Shown one piece after another: positions 56,093 through 64,000 of a stretch of 64,000 nucleotides of DNA. The DNA comes from JACCZX01 sp963807155. GTDB lineage: Bacteria; Pseudomonadota; Gammaproteobacteria; Burkholderiales; Burkholderiaceae_F. Position 1 is the stretch's first letter, and the number at the start of each line of letters is the position of its first letter. A program made the position numbers and the translations under genes. The DNA is taken from the NCBI GenBank assembly GCA_963807155.1, contig CAWEAZ010000020.1:1-64000 (forward strand), written 5' to 3'. Below the pieces are notes generated by a model, which saw nothing but the letters and a program-made list of their open reading frames with translations, did not search any database and was not told the DNA's origin.

Positions 56093-58656
56093 AGAGGCGC
56101 GAGCGCGTCGAGCAAATCTCTTTCGATCGCAAGCTGTCCCTTGGCCGAGCCGAGCTGAGCGCCCGAAATCAGAAACACGTCTTCCGCGCGCTCGCCGAGC
56201 GTCAGCACTTTGGCGGTATGCACCTCGAGCTCGTGCTTGGCAAGCACACGGGCGATCGAATACAGCAATCCAAGCCGGTCAGTCGCGACAACAGATAACA
56301 GGTGTCGCGAGCCACGCTCGTCGGGCTGCAGCTGCACACTCGGCGATACCGGAAACTGGCGCGACTGCCGCGATTGCCGATACCTCTCCGGCGGTGTGGG
56401 CGCCGGCAGTTCGTGCTCCTTCGATATCCACTCGGCGAGCTCGTGTTCGATCTGGCTTAGCAGCTCACGATAGTGGCGCGCGCGGCCGTGATCGGTCACG
56501 AGGAAAGTGTCGAGTGCATAACCGTGGCGCGTCGTATGCACGCGTGCATCGAGAATGCTCAGGTTGCGACTATCAAAGTAGCCGCATACACGGGCGAACA
56601 ACCCCTTTTGATCCTTGACGTAGATCAGCACTTCCGCACCTTCCCCGATGCGAGCCAGTCGTGCGCGCACGATCGGCCGTTCATTGTCGACCTTGCTGAA
56701 CAGCGAGCGCGTATGCCACGCGATGTCCTGCGCGCTGTGCCGTAGGAAGTAGACGACGTCAAGCTGTTGCCAAAGCGCATCGCGCGCCTCGTCCGACAAA
56801 CCGTACAGCCGCAATATGCGCAGCGCTTCCTGTTTGCGGCCCTCGAGTACCGCGGTGGGTGAAACAGTTCCTCCGCCGAGCAGCCGTCGCGTGGAGCGAA
56901 ATAGATCTTCGAGCAGTTTGCCCTTCCACGCATTCCAGACTTTGGGGCTGGTGCCACGAATGTCGGCGACCGTCAGTAGATAAAGCGCGACCAGCGTGCG
57001 TTCGTCCTTGACCACCGCGGCGAAGCGCTCGATCACCTCGGGATCGGCCAAATCCTGTTTTTGCGCGACCTGCGACAGCAGCAGGTGCTGCGCGACCAGA
57101 AACTCGACCAGCGCGGTATCGGCGCGGTCGAGCCCGTGATCGCGACAGAATTTGCGCGCATCCCGGCTGCCGAGATCGCTGTGATCGCCGCCGCGCCCTT
57201 TCGCGATGTCGTGAAAGATCGCCGCGATGTAAAGCACCCAGGGCTTATCGAAATCCGCCATCAACTGACTGCACAGCGGATATTCGTGAGCGTGCTCAGA
57301 AAGCGTGAACCGGCGCAGATTGCGCAGGACCTGCAGGATGTGCTGATCGACCGTGTAGACATGAAACAGGTCGTGCTGCATCTGCCCGACGATGCGGCGG
57401 AACACAGGCAGATACCTGCCGAGCACCGACAAGTCGTTCATGCGGCGCAGCTCGTGCAGTACACCCTTCGGCTGCTGCAACAGCGTGATGAAGGTGGTGC
57501 GGTTGGCGGGGTCGCGCCGGTAGCGCGCGTCGACCTTGACTCGCGCGTGCCAAAGCGCGCGCATAAGCTGCGCTGACATGCCTTTCAGCTCGCGATGCTG
57601 CGCCATGATCAGGAACGCGCGGAGGATCCCGTTCGGGTCGAGCTCGAGGCCGGACTCGTGTGCCAGATCAAGTAGCTCGTTGCGCACGACGAAAGTCGCG
57701 TCGAGCGCTCGTGCGTCACTTTGGTCGCGCCCAAAAAGGCGGTGCTCAATGTTCTGCAGCAGGATGGTGTTCATCTGCGTGACGACCTTGGCTGAGCGGT
57801 AATACTGCTGCATCAGCACTTCGCTCGGACGGCAATTGGCAGTCGCATGGACTGAGCTCATCTGCGCCACGGCGTCCTGCACGTCAAACACCAGGCGGTC
57901 TTCGCGGCGCCCCGTCACAAGATGCAACCGCGCACGAATTTCCTTGATGCGGCGCTCGCTGCGCCGAATGATGCGGGCCTCTTCTTCGGTGATAAACCCG
58001 CGCCGCGCTAGCTCGGCCCAACTGCCGCCGTAGCCGCTCGCACGCGCCACCCAAACAACGACTTGCAGGTCACGCAAGCCGCCAGGACTCTCTTTGACAT
58101 TGGGCTCGAGGCTGTACGGTGCTTCTTCGTACTTGATGTGCCGATGCTGCTGCTCGAGCAGCTTGGCGCGAAAGTACGCCTCGCGGTCCAGCGCTGCGAC
58201 GATGGCGCGCGAGAACGCGGCGTAACGGGCTCGCGCACCGATCAACAGCCGCGACTCGAGCATAGCCGTCAGGATGGTGATATCGCGCCGCGCCTCGTCG
58301 ATGCATTCGTCGAGCGTTCGCACGCTGTGCCCAAGCGGCACGCCAAGGTCCCACAGAAGGCTGATCAGATTCTCAATGGTTCGCGCGTCGTCATCGGTCG
58401 CCGGTTGATTGAGCAGGATCAGTACGTCGACGTCGGAGTGAGGAAACAATTCTCCGCGACCGTAGCCACCCACGGCGATCAACGTCGCGCGCGACGTGAT
58501 GCCACTTGCTTCGGCTACTTCCCGCAACAGCCGGTCGACCGAGCGCGAGAGCCCGCGCAGCAAAGCGTCGACCGAACCGCCGGCGTTAAAACGTTGGACG
58601 AGAAGCTCGCGCTCTTGGCGAAAGCGATCGCGCAGCTTGAACGCGATGTCGTTCAC
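56047..58656 (-). CDS. glnD: Bifunctional uridylyltransferase/uridylyl-removing enzyme GlnD
   Basis: An 869-residue nitrogen sensor that uridylylates and deuridylylates PII. Domains: nucleotidyltransferase (AVGGYGRGELFPHSDVDVLIL), linker, HD domain (YTVDQHILQVL; IFHDIAKGRGGDHS) and two C-terminal ACT domains (VLIYVKDQKGLFARVCGYF; LLSVVATDRLGLLYSIARVL). It starts with GTG and overlaps def at its 3' end by 46 bp. It begins six bases after map stops. Confidence 0.92.
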   Translation of the reverse strand: MNDIAFKLRDRFRQERELLVQRFNAGGSVDALLRGLSRSVDRLLREVAEASGITSRATLIAVGGYGRGELFPHSDVDVLILLNQPATDDDARTIENLISLLWDLGVPLGHSVRTLDECIDEARRDITILTAMLESRLLIGARARYAAFSRAIVAALDREAYFRAKLLEQQHRHIKYEEAPYSLEPNVKESPGGLRDLQVVVWVARASGYGGSWAELARRGFITEEEARIIRRSERRIKEIRARLHLVTGRREDRLVFDVQDAVAQMSSVHATANCRPSEVLMQQYYRSAKVVTQMNTILLQNIEHRLFGRDQSDARALDATFVVRNELLDLAHESGLELDPNGILRAFLIMAQHRELKGMSAQLMRALWHARVKVDARYRRDPANRTTFITLLQQPKGVLHELRRMNDLSVLGRYLPVFRRIVGQMQHDLFHVYTVDQHILQVLRNLRRFTLSEHAHEYPLCSQLMADFDKPWVLYIAAIFHDIAKGRGGDHSDLGSRDARKFCRDHGLDRADTALVEFLVAQHLLLSQVAQKQDLADPEVIERFAAVVKDERTLVALYLLTVADIRGTSPKVWNAWKGKLLEDLFRSTRRLLGGGTVSPTAVLEGRKQEALRILRLYGLSDEARDALWQQLDVVYFLRHSAQDIAWHTRSLFSKVDNERPIVRARLARIGEGAEVLIYVKDQKGLFARVCGYFDSRNLSILDARVHTTRHGYALDTFLVTDHGRARHYRELLSQIEHELAEWISKEHELPAPTPPERYRQSRQSRQFPVSPSVQLQPDERGSRHLLSVVATDRLGLLYSIARVLAKHELEVHTAKVLTLGERAEDVFLISGAQLGSAKGQLAIERDLLDALAPLQSSASAISGNKISV

Positions 58657-58662
58657 AAAAAA

Positions 58663-59505
58663 TTACGCTGGGGCGTGCTCGTGCTCGCGCGCCTCTGCAT
58701 TTCTTCCTGCAATGAACGTGGGCAAAGCGGGTGAGCCCGCCGAAAGCGTCAGCACTTCATAGCCGGTTTCGGTCACCAGCACCGTGTGCTCCCATTGTGC
58801 CGACAGCGAATGATCCTTGGTCACGATAGTCCAGCCGTCCGCCAGTTCCTTGATCTCGCGCCGGCCTGCGTTGATCATCGGTTCGACGGTGAAGATCATG
58901 CCGGTGGCCAGCTTCTCCAGCGTGCCGGGTTTGCCGTAGTGCAGGATCTGCGGCTCTTCGTGGAACTTGCGACCGATACCGTGACCGCAGAACTCGCGCA
59001 CGACGCTGTATCCATTTTTCTCGGCGTGCACCTGGATCGCGTGGCCGATGTCGCCGATGGTGGCGCCGGGCCGCACTTGAGCGATGCCAAGCCACATGCA
59101 GTCATACGTGACGTCGCTTAGCCGCCGCGCCGCGATCGACGGCTCGCCGACAAAGAACATGCGGCTGGTATCGCCGTGAAAGCCGTCTTTGATGACCGTC
59201 ACGTCGATGTTCAACACATCGCCGTTTTTCAGCGCTTTGTCGCCTGGAATCCCGTGGCACACCTGATGGTTAACCGACGTACAGATCGCCTTGGGAAAGG
59301 GGCGATACCCTGGCGGCGCATAGTTCAACGGTGCCGGTATCGTGTTCTGCACGTTGGTCATGTAGTCGTGGCAGAGTCGATCCAGCTCACCCGTTGTGAC
59401 GCCGGGCTTGACATGGGGGGCCACGAAATCCAGTACTTCCGAGGCCAGCCGGCCGGCGAGGCGCATTCCGGCGATTTCTTCGACTGTCTTGATTACGATG
59501 GCCAT
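58663..59505 (-). CDS. map: Methionine aminopeptidase, type I
   Basis: A 280-residue type I methionine aminopeptidase: PKAICTSVNHQVCHGIPGDKALKNGDVLNIDVTVIKDGFHGDTSRMF (metal Asp residues), EFCGHGIGRKFHEEPQI (metal His), MIFTVEPMINAGR and WEHTVLVTETGYEVLT (metal Glu). It removes initiator Met after deformylase. It is divergent from rpsB and upstream of glnD; both arrangements are typical of the group. Confidence 0.93.
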   Translation of the reverse strand: MAIVIKTVEEIAGMRLAGRLASEVLDFVAPHVKPGVTTGELDRLCHDYMTNVQNTIPAPLNYAPPGYRPFPKAICTSVNHQVCHGIPGDKALKNGDVLNIDVTVIKDGFHGDTSRMFFVGEPSIAARRLSDVTYDCMWLGIAQVRPGATIGDIGHAIQVHAEKNGYSVVREFCGHGIGRKFHEEPQILHYGKPGTLEKLATGMIFTVEPMINAGRREIKELADGWTIVTKDHSLSAQWEHTVLVTETGYEVLTLSAGSPALPTFIAGRNAEAREHEHAPA

Positions 59506-59510
59506 GGAAG

Positions 59511-59540
59511 TTGGGTCGTTTCGTCCGAGTTAGCTATAAT
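59511..59540 (+). promoter_or_regulatory. Predicted rpsB-tsf promoter
   Basis: A perfect -10 box TATAAT lies at 59535-59540 with TTGGGT at 59511-59516 as a weak -35 (18-bp spacer). It sits right after the map start codon and would give a leader of about 165 bases before rpsB. Confidence 0.6.
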
Positions 59541-59712
59541 ATCCGGCTACTTGCGGCCTAGTCGCTTGAAATCGAGAGATTTGCGATAACAAGCGAACGA
59601 GAGCAGCGAGAAATCACGCACGGCATCCCCAAGGTGCGGACTACGACTCAAAGTTCAATGCGAGTCCAGTCCGCCTCGATGTCCGTGCCGGATCTAACCT
59701 TGGAGAGCGTAG

Positions 59713-60465
59713 ATGTCGGTAACGATGCGTCAAATGCTGGAAGCCGGGGTCCATTTTGGACACCAGACGCGCTTCTGGAATCCGAAAATGGCACCGTTCA
59801 TTTTCGGTCACCGCAACAAGATTCACATCATCAACCTTGAGCGCACGCTTGATCAGTTTCAGGCGGCGACCAAGTTCGTGCGCCAGTTGGCAAGCAATCG
59901 CGGCACCATCCTCTTCGTGGGCACCAAGCGCCAGGCGCGCGAGACCATTGTGGAGGAGGCGCAACGCGCCGGCATGCCGTTCGTCGACCAGCGCTGGCTC
60001 GGCGGCATGTTGACGAACTTCAAGACGGTCAAGGTGTCGATCAAGCGGCTGAAGGAAATGGAGCAGATCGTTGCCGACAACGGCACCGAGCGCATGTCAA
60101 AGAAAGAGGCGCTCGATTTTCAGCGTGAAATCGAGAAGCACAACAAGGCGATCGGCGGCATCAAGGACATGAACGCGTTGCCCGATGCCCTGTTCGTGAT
60201 CGATGTCGGCTATCACAAGATTGCGATTCTGGAAGCGGCCAAGCTCGGCATTCCGGTGGTCGCGGTGGTCGACACCAATCACTCGCCGGAAAACATCGCA
60301 TACGTAATACCCGGCAACGACGATTCGAGCCGTGCGGTGCGACTTTATGCGCGCGGCATCGCCGACGCCGTGCTTGAAGGCAAGGCGGCCGCGCTGCAAG
60401 GTGTGGTGCAGGCAGCTGCAAGCGATAACGACGAAGAGTTCGTCGAAGTGAACGAAGCGCAATAG
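59713..60465 (+). CDS. rpsB: 30S ribosomal protein S2
   Basis: A 250-residue S2: MRQMLEAGVHFGHQTRFWNPKMAPFIFG, INLERTLDQFQ, FVGTKRQARETI, RWLGGMLTNFKT and GIPVVAVVDTNHSPE. GGAGAG precedes the ATG. The upstream leader (about 59541-59712) holds no gene and is a candidate for S2 autoregulation. It is followed by a terminator-like hairpin and tsf, the usual order. Confidence 0.97.
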   Translation: MSVTMRQMLEAGVHFGHQTRFWNPKMAPFIFGHRNKIHIINLERTLDQFQAATKFVRQLASNRGTILFVGTKRQARETIVEEAQRAGMPFVDQRWLGGMLTNFKTVKVSIKRLKEMEQIVADNGTERMSKKEALDFQREIEKHNKAIGGIKDMNALPDALFVIDVGYHKIAILEAAKLGIPVVAVVDTNHSPENIAYVIPGNDDSSRAVRLYARGIADAVLEGKAAALQGVVQAAASDNDEEFVEVNEAQ

Positions 60466-60487
60466 CTTCAACGAACCAGAGGCTTGG

Positions 60488-60509
60488 AAGGGGCGCAAGC
60501 CCCTTTTTT
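60488..60509 (+). terminator. Rho-independent terminator/attenuator between rpsB and tsf
   Basis: AAGGGGC (60488-60494) pairs with GCCCCTT (60499-60505) around a GCAA tetraloop; the T-tract runs 60504-60509. Partial termination here would set the S2 to EF-Ts ratio. Confidence 0.85.
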
Positions 60510-60530
60510 GTAAAGAAATTAGGAGTGGTG

Positions 60531-61421
60531 ATGGCGGAAATTACCGCGGCGATGGTCAAGGAACTGCGTGAGAAGACCGACGCGCCGATGATGGAGTGCA
60601 AGAAGGCGCTGGCCGAAGCCGATGGCGACATGGCAAAGGCTGAAGAAATCCTGCGCGTGAAGCTTGGGAACAAGGCGAGCAAGGCAGCTTCCAGAGTCGC
60701 GGCCGAAGGCGTGGTCGCGATCGACATCGACAGCGCAGGCAAGGTCGGCGCGATCGTCGAAGTGAACTCGGAAACCGATTTCGTTGCGAAGAATGCGGAC
60801 TTCGTGCAATTCGCCAAGGATCTCGCGAAGCTCGTGGCAACGAAGAAGCCCGCCGACGTGCAAGCGTTGTCGTCATTGCCGTTAGGTGCCAGCACGGTTG
60901 AGGCGACGCGCACGGCGCTGATCGGCAAGATCGGCGAAAACATTTCGATCCGACGCTTCGCAAGAGTCGACGCGAAAGGCAGCTTGGCCAGCTATATCCA
61001 CGGCGGAAGCAAGATCGGTGTGCTGGTGGATGTAGTAGGCGGGGATTCCGACCTGGCGAAGGATGTCGCGATGCACATTGCCGCCAGCAAGCCGAAGTCG
61101 CTTGACGCAACCGGTGTGCCGTCCGATCTGCTCGATACCGAGCGGCGCATCGCGGTCGAGAAGGCGCGCGATGCAGGCAAGCCTGAAGCAATGCTCGACA
61201 AGATCGCCGAAGGGACCGTACAGAAGTATTTGCGGGAAGTGACCTTGCTCGGCCAGGTCTTCGTCAAGGCTGAAGACGGTAAGCAGACGATCGAGCAACT
61301 GCTGAAAGCCAAGGGCGCGAGCGTCAGCAGCTTCGTGCTGTACGTTGTGGGCGAGGGGATCGAGCGAAAGCAAACCGATTTCGCAGCCGAAGTCGCCGCA
61401 ATGGCGACCGCGCGCGCGTGA
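60531..61421 (+). CDS. tsf: Elongation factor Ts
   Basis: A 296-residue EF-Ts: MAEITAAMVKELREKTDAPMMECKKALAEADGDMAKAEEIL (N-terminal UBA-like domain), NSETDFVAKNADFV and two core subdomains with HIAASKPKSLD. It recycles EF-Tu. AGGAG at 60521-60525 fits the ATG at 60531; two GTG codons just upstream are too close to it. pyrH follows 27 bases after the stop. Confidence 0.96.
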   Translation: MAEITAAMVKELREKTDAPMMECKKALAEADGDMAKAEEILRVKLGNKASKAASRVAAEGVVAIDIDSAGKVGAIVEVNSETDFVAKNADFVQFAKDLAKLVATKKPADVQALSSLPLGASTVEATRTALIGKIGENISIRRFARVDAKGSLASYIHGGSKIGVLVDVVGGDSDLAKDVAMHIAASKPKSLDATGVPSDLLDTERRIAVEKARDAGKPEAMLDKIAEGTVQKYLREVTLLGQVFVKAEDGKQTIEQLLKAKGASVSSFVLYVVGEGIERKQTDFAAEVAAMATARA

Positions 61422-61448
61422 GCGCCAATCTAATGCCCGAGTGAACGC

Positions 61449-62196
61449 ATGTCGGCCAACGACGCGACAATCGACAACCAGCCCACTCCGGCCTATCGGC
61501 GCGTATTGCTGAAATTGTCGGGCGAAGCGTTGATGGGCGACGACGCATTCGGTATCAATCGCACGACGGTCGAGGCGATGGTCGCTGACCTCGGCGAGGT
61601 CGTGCGACTTGGAGTCGAAGTGGCCGTCGTTATCGGCGGTGGCAATATTTTCCGCGGCGTTGCGCTCGGCGCCGAGGGAATGGACCGTGCTACGGCTGAT
61701 TACATGGGCATGATGGCCACGATCATGAACGCGATGGCGCTGCAGGATGCGTTGCGTCGCGCGGGTATCGAGGCACGGGTGCAATCCGCGCTGAACATCG
61801 AGGCGGTGGTCGAGCCTTACATTCGGCCGAAGGCGTTGCGCTACCTCGAAGAGGGCAAGATCGTGATCTTCGCCGCCGGCACCGGCAATCCGTTCTTTCA
61901 CGACGGACACCGCTGCGGCACTGCGCGGATCGGAAATCGGTGCTCAGATCGTGCTGAAGGCGACCAAGGTCGACGGCGTTTACTCGGCCGATCCGAAAAA
62001 GGATCCAAACGCGACGCGCTACTCGACGATCACGTTCGACGAAGCGCTGAATCGCAAGCTGCAGATCATGGACGCCACAGCGTTCGCGCTGTGCCGCGAC
62101 CAAAAGCTGCCAATCAAGGTGTTCAATATCGCCAAGCGCGGTGCGCTAAAGCGCGTTGTGCTGGGAGAAGACGAAGGCACGCTGGTTCATGTCTAG
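61449..62196 (+). CDS. pyrH: UMP kinase (frameshifted in this sequence)
   Basis: A bacterial UMP kinase of about 248 residues when rejoined: RVLLKLSGEALMGDDAFGI, VAVVIGGGNIFRG, YMGMMATIMNAMALQDAL, FAAGTGNPFF and LKATKVDGVYSADPKKDPNA. One extra T in TTT at 61896-61898 shifts frame; deletion reads GNPFFTTDTAAALRGSEIGAQIVLKATKVDGVY. Without correction the frame runs on and joins frr, which is spurious. pyrH is essential, so this is probably a sequence error. Confidence 0.94.
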
Positions 62197-62213
62197 ACGT
62201 AAGGATTGAGCCG

Positions 62214-62774
62214 ATGAATATTCCAGAAATACAAAAATCGACCGAGCAAAAGATGCAGAAGTCGGTCGAAGCGTTGAAGCACGATTACGCGAAGGTCCGT
62301 ACCGGCCGTGCGCACGTCGGGTTGCTCGATCACATTCAGGTCGACTACTACGGCTCGATGATGCCGCTGAATCAGGTGGCGCAGGTGGGCCTTGGTGATG
62401 CCCGGACGATCACGATTCAGCCGTGGGAAAAGAAAATGATTCCGGTCGTCGAGAAAGCGATTCGCGATTCCGATCTCGGGTTGAATCCTGCTACCAGCGG
62501 CGACATCGTGCGTGTGCCGATGCCGCTGCTGACCGAGCAGCGCCGCAAGGAGCTGGTCAAGGTGGTGAAGCACGAAGGTGAAACCGCCAAGATAGCGGTG
62601 CGAAACCTGCGCCGCGAAGCCAATCATCAGGTCAAGGAAATGTTGAAGAACAAGGAAATTTCCGAAGACGACGATCGCCGGGCGGAGGAAGCCATTCAGA
62701 AGCTGACCGACCGCTACGTTGCCGAGATCGACAGGCTCGGCGCGGAGAAGGAACAAGAGGTGATGACCGTTTGA
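62214..62774 (+). CDS. frr: Ribosome recycling factor
   Basis: A 186-residue RRF: IQKSTEQKMQKSVEALKHDYAKVRTGRAHVGLLD, MPLNQVAQV, TITIQPWEKKMIPVVEKAI and the three-helix bundle end (RRAEEAIQKLTDRYVAEID). AAGGA precedes the ATG at 62214. It releases ribosomes from mRNA after termination. It is in the conserved pyrH-frr-uppS order. Confidence 0.97.
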   Translation: MNIPEIQKSTEQKMQKSVEALKHDYAKVRTGRAHVGLLDHIQVDYYGSMMPLNQVAQVGLGDARTITIQPWEKKMIPVVEKAIRDSDLGLNPATSGDIVRVPMPLLTEQRRKELVKVVKHEGETAKIAVRNLRREANHQVKEMLKNKEISEDDDRRAEEAIQKLTDRYVAEIDRLGAEKEQEVMTV

Positions 62775-62801
62775 CGGTCATCCTGGACGACTTCGGCGGC
62801 C

Positions 62802-63581
62802 GTGCCTACACCCACCTCCTCGAAAGATTCTGGCCCCCCGCGCCGCATTCCCCGGCATGTTGCAATCATCATGGATGGCAACGGCCGCTGGGCGGTGGCG
62901 CAAGGCAAGCCGCGAGTGGCAGGGCATTCTCGCGGTGTCGACGCTGTGCGTTCGACGTTACAGGCGTGCGGCGAGCGGGGAGTCGAGTATCTGACGCTGT
63001 TTATTTTCAGCTCGGAGAACTGGCGGCGGCCACCGGACGAAGTGTCGACGCTGATGAAGCTCTTTGTATTCGCGCTGCAGCGCGAGATCGACAAACTGAT
63101 CGACCTTGGCGTGCGACTGCGCGTGGTCGGCGACCGCTCGGGGTTCGAGTCTGAACTGCGTCGCCTGATCGTCGAGTCTGAGCGCCGTACCGAACATAAC
63201 AGCAAGCTGCAGCTGACGATATGTGCCGATTACGGCGGCCGCTGGGATATCGCACAAGCGGCGACTCGTGCTGCAAACGCTCAGCTTGCAGGGGGCATTG
63301 GACAGGTTGCACTGAGCGAGTCGGAAATCGAGTCGCATCTGGCACTGGCGTTTGCGCCCGAGCCCGATCTGCTGATACGCACCGGTGGCGAAAAGCGCAT
63401 CAGCAATTTCCTGCTGTATCAGCTGGCGTACACAGAGTTCTACTTCTGCGATGTTCTATGGCCGCTTTTCGACGCGGTCGAGCTTGATCGCGCTTTCGCA
63501 TGGTTTGCCAGTCGGCAGAGACGCTTCGGCATGACCAGCGAGCAGCTTGACGGACCGACGGCCATTGCTGATGCCGCGTAA
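62802..63581 (+). CDS. uppS: Di-trans,poly-cis-undecaprenyl diphosphate synthase
   Basis: A 259-residue cis-prenyltransferase: RHVAIIMDGNGRWAVAQGKPRVAGHSRG (catalytic Asp), YLTLFIFSSENWRRP and DLLIRTGGEKRISNFLLYQLAYTEFYF. It makes the undecaprenyl carrier for cell wall synthesis. The start is GTG at 62802; the short N-terminal tail before PRRIPRHVAII is normal for the family. Confidence 0.93.
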   Translation: MPTPTSSKDSGPPRRIPRHVAIIMDGNGRWAVAQGKPRVAGHSRGVDAVRSTLQACGERGVEYLTLFIFSSENWRRPPDEVSTLMKLFVFALQREIDKLIDLGVRLRVVGDRSGFESELRRLIVESERRTEHNSKLQLTICADYGGRWDIAQAATRAANAQLAGGIGQVALSESEIESHLALAFAPEPDLLIRTGGEKRISNFLLYQLAYTEFYFCDVLWPLFDAVELDRAFAWFASRQRRFGMTSEQLDGPTAIADAA

Positions 63582-63599
63582 CCGGCCGGTGGGGACTTT

Positions 63600-64000
63600 G
63601 TGCTGAGAACGCGTGTCGCTACCGCGTCGGTGCTGCTGATCGTCGCGGTTGGCGCGCTGGTGTGGTCATCGACTGCATTTGCCGTCGTGGTCACCGCGCT
63701 GCTGGGATTCGCGCTGGCGGAGTGGCTGCAGTTGACGGGTGCCACTCGATCCGTGTCGATCGTCGTTGCGCTGATTGTCAGTGCCGTGCTGCTTGCGGTG
63801 TTGCTCGCGTCGTCGAATACGATCGATGCTGTGGTGCTGCCGCTAGCCGCAGTCGCCGTGGCTATCTGGCTCGCGATCGTAGTGTTGTTGTTGCAGCCAA
63901 CAGCGATGACGCTGCGCCTGCCGCGCATTGTCGGCATGGGCCTCGCGATCCTGCTTGTGCTCGCAGCATGGTTTGCACTGATGCGTTTCTTGTCGCAAGG
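63600..64000 (+). CDS. cdsA: Phosphatidate cytidylyltransferase, N-terminal part (runs off the window)
   Basis: The frame opens at GTG 63600 (GGTGGGG upstream) and is still open at base 64000, giving 133 residues. It is almost entirely hydrophobic with four to five predicted helices (VLLIVAVGALVW; AFAVVVTALLGFALAEWLQL; VVALIVSAVLLAVLLA; LAAVAVAIWLAIVVLLL). Position after uppS and the RTRVATA...EWLQL start fit CdsA, which makes CDP-diacylglycerol. The catalytic C-terminus lies outside the window. Confidence 0.85.
   Translation, partial: MLRTRVATASVLLIVAVGALVWSSTAFAVVVTALLGFALAEWLQLTGATRSVSIVVALIVSAVLLAVLLASSNTIDAVVLPLAAVAVAIWLAIVVLLLQPTAMTLRLPRIVGMGLAILLVLAAWFALMRFLSQ

Noticed and set aside
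61449..62774. A single 441-residue frame joining UMP kinase and ribosome recycling factor
   Set aside because: The middle part is out of frame and non-protein-like; correcting one T in TTT at 61896-61898 gives two normal genes in their usual order.
1..64000. CRISPR arrays, rRNA genes or phage structural genes
   Set aside because: No regularly spaced direct repeats, no rRNA-like segments and no phage proteins were seen on either strand.

Overview
The window is about 60% G+C and looks like a betaproteobacterium, most likely Burkholderiales or a relative. The evidence is gene order (smc-zipA-ligA; rpsB-tsf-pyrH-frr-uppS-cdsA; queF/dapC-dapD-pilU-dapE-prmB), a Bug/TctC-type solute-binding protein, a full sox cluster, and CaiB, acyl-CoA dehydrogenase and SDR genes typical of that group.

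Layout. (1) 1-4.4 kb: a collagen-like lipoprotein, a two-gene UxaA-type dehydratase, a SdhB/FrdB-like iron-sulfur protein with two small cytochrome-b-like membrane subunits but no flavoprotein, and a Bug solute-binding protein broken by a 49-bp duplication. (2) 4.5-14.6 kb: an ArsR regulator with a palindromic operator, then soxCDYZAX, a thioredoxin-like gene, soxB, a soxW-like gene, an unknown secreted protein, and a second sulfite dehydrogenase (sorAB). Together these oxidise thiosulfate and sulfite in the periplasm. (3) 14.6-20.2 kb: a tRNA-Ser(UGA) followed by about 5.5 kb of accessory genes (DUF4019, host-attachment-like, NmrA-like, Sel1 repeats, lone pilin). The region ends at an exact 14-bp copy of the tRNA 3' end, which suggests an integrated island. 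(4) 20.2-24.9 kb: a BMP/nucleoside-type ABC importer (ATPase, two permeases, lipoprotein). (5) 24.9-25.2 kb: a 271-bp element with perfect 27-bp terminal inverted repeats and nested internal hairpins, fitted between two convergent stop codons. (6) 25.2-40.2 kb: DUF4139 protein, FtsX-type permease, SDR, rmuC, a general-stress-like protein, GST/acyl-CoA dehydrogenase, quinone oxidoreductase, an SRPBCC/MoaD-like/beta-propeller trio, a phosphotransferase and a CoA-transferase. (7) 40.2-64 kb: housekeeping genes (ABC-F, prmB, dapE, pilU, dapD, dapC/queF, smc, zipA, ligA, methylthioinosine phosphorylase, def, glnD, map, rpsB, tsf, pyrH, frr, uppS, start of cdsA).

A caution applies throughout. At least fifteen genes are interrupted by single-base frameshifts, nearly all explained by one extra base in a short homopolymer. 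The essential genes ligA and pyrH are among them, so most of these are probably consensus-sequence errors rather than pseudogenes. Split genes are annotated here as one feature each, with the suspected site named. Functions are inferred from sequence recognition only; no database search was run.
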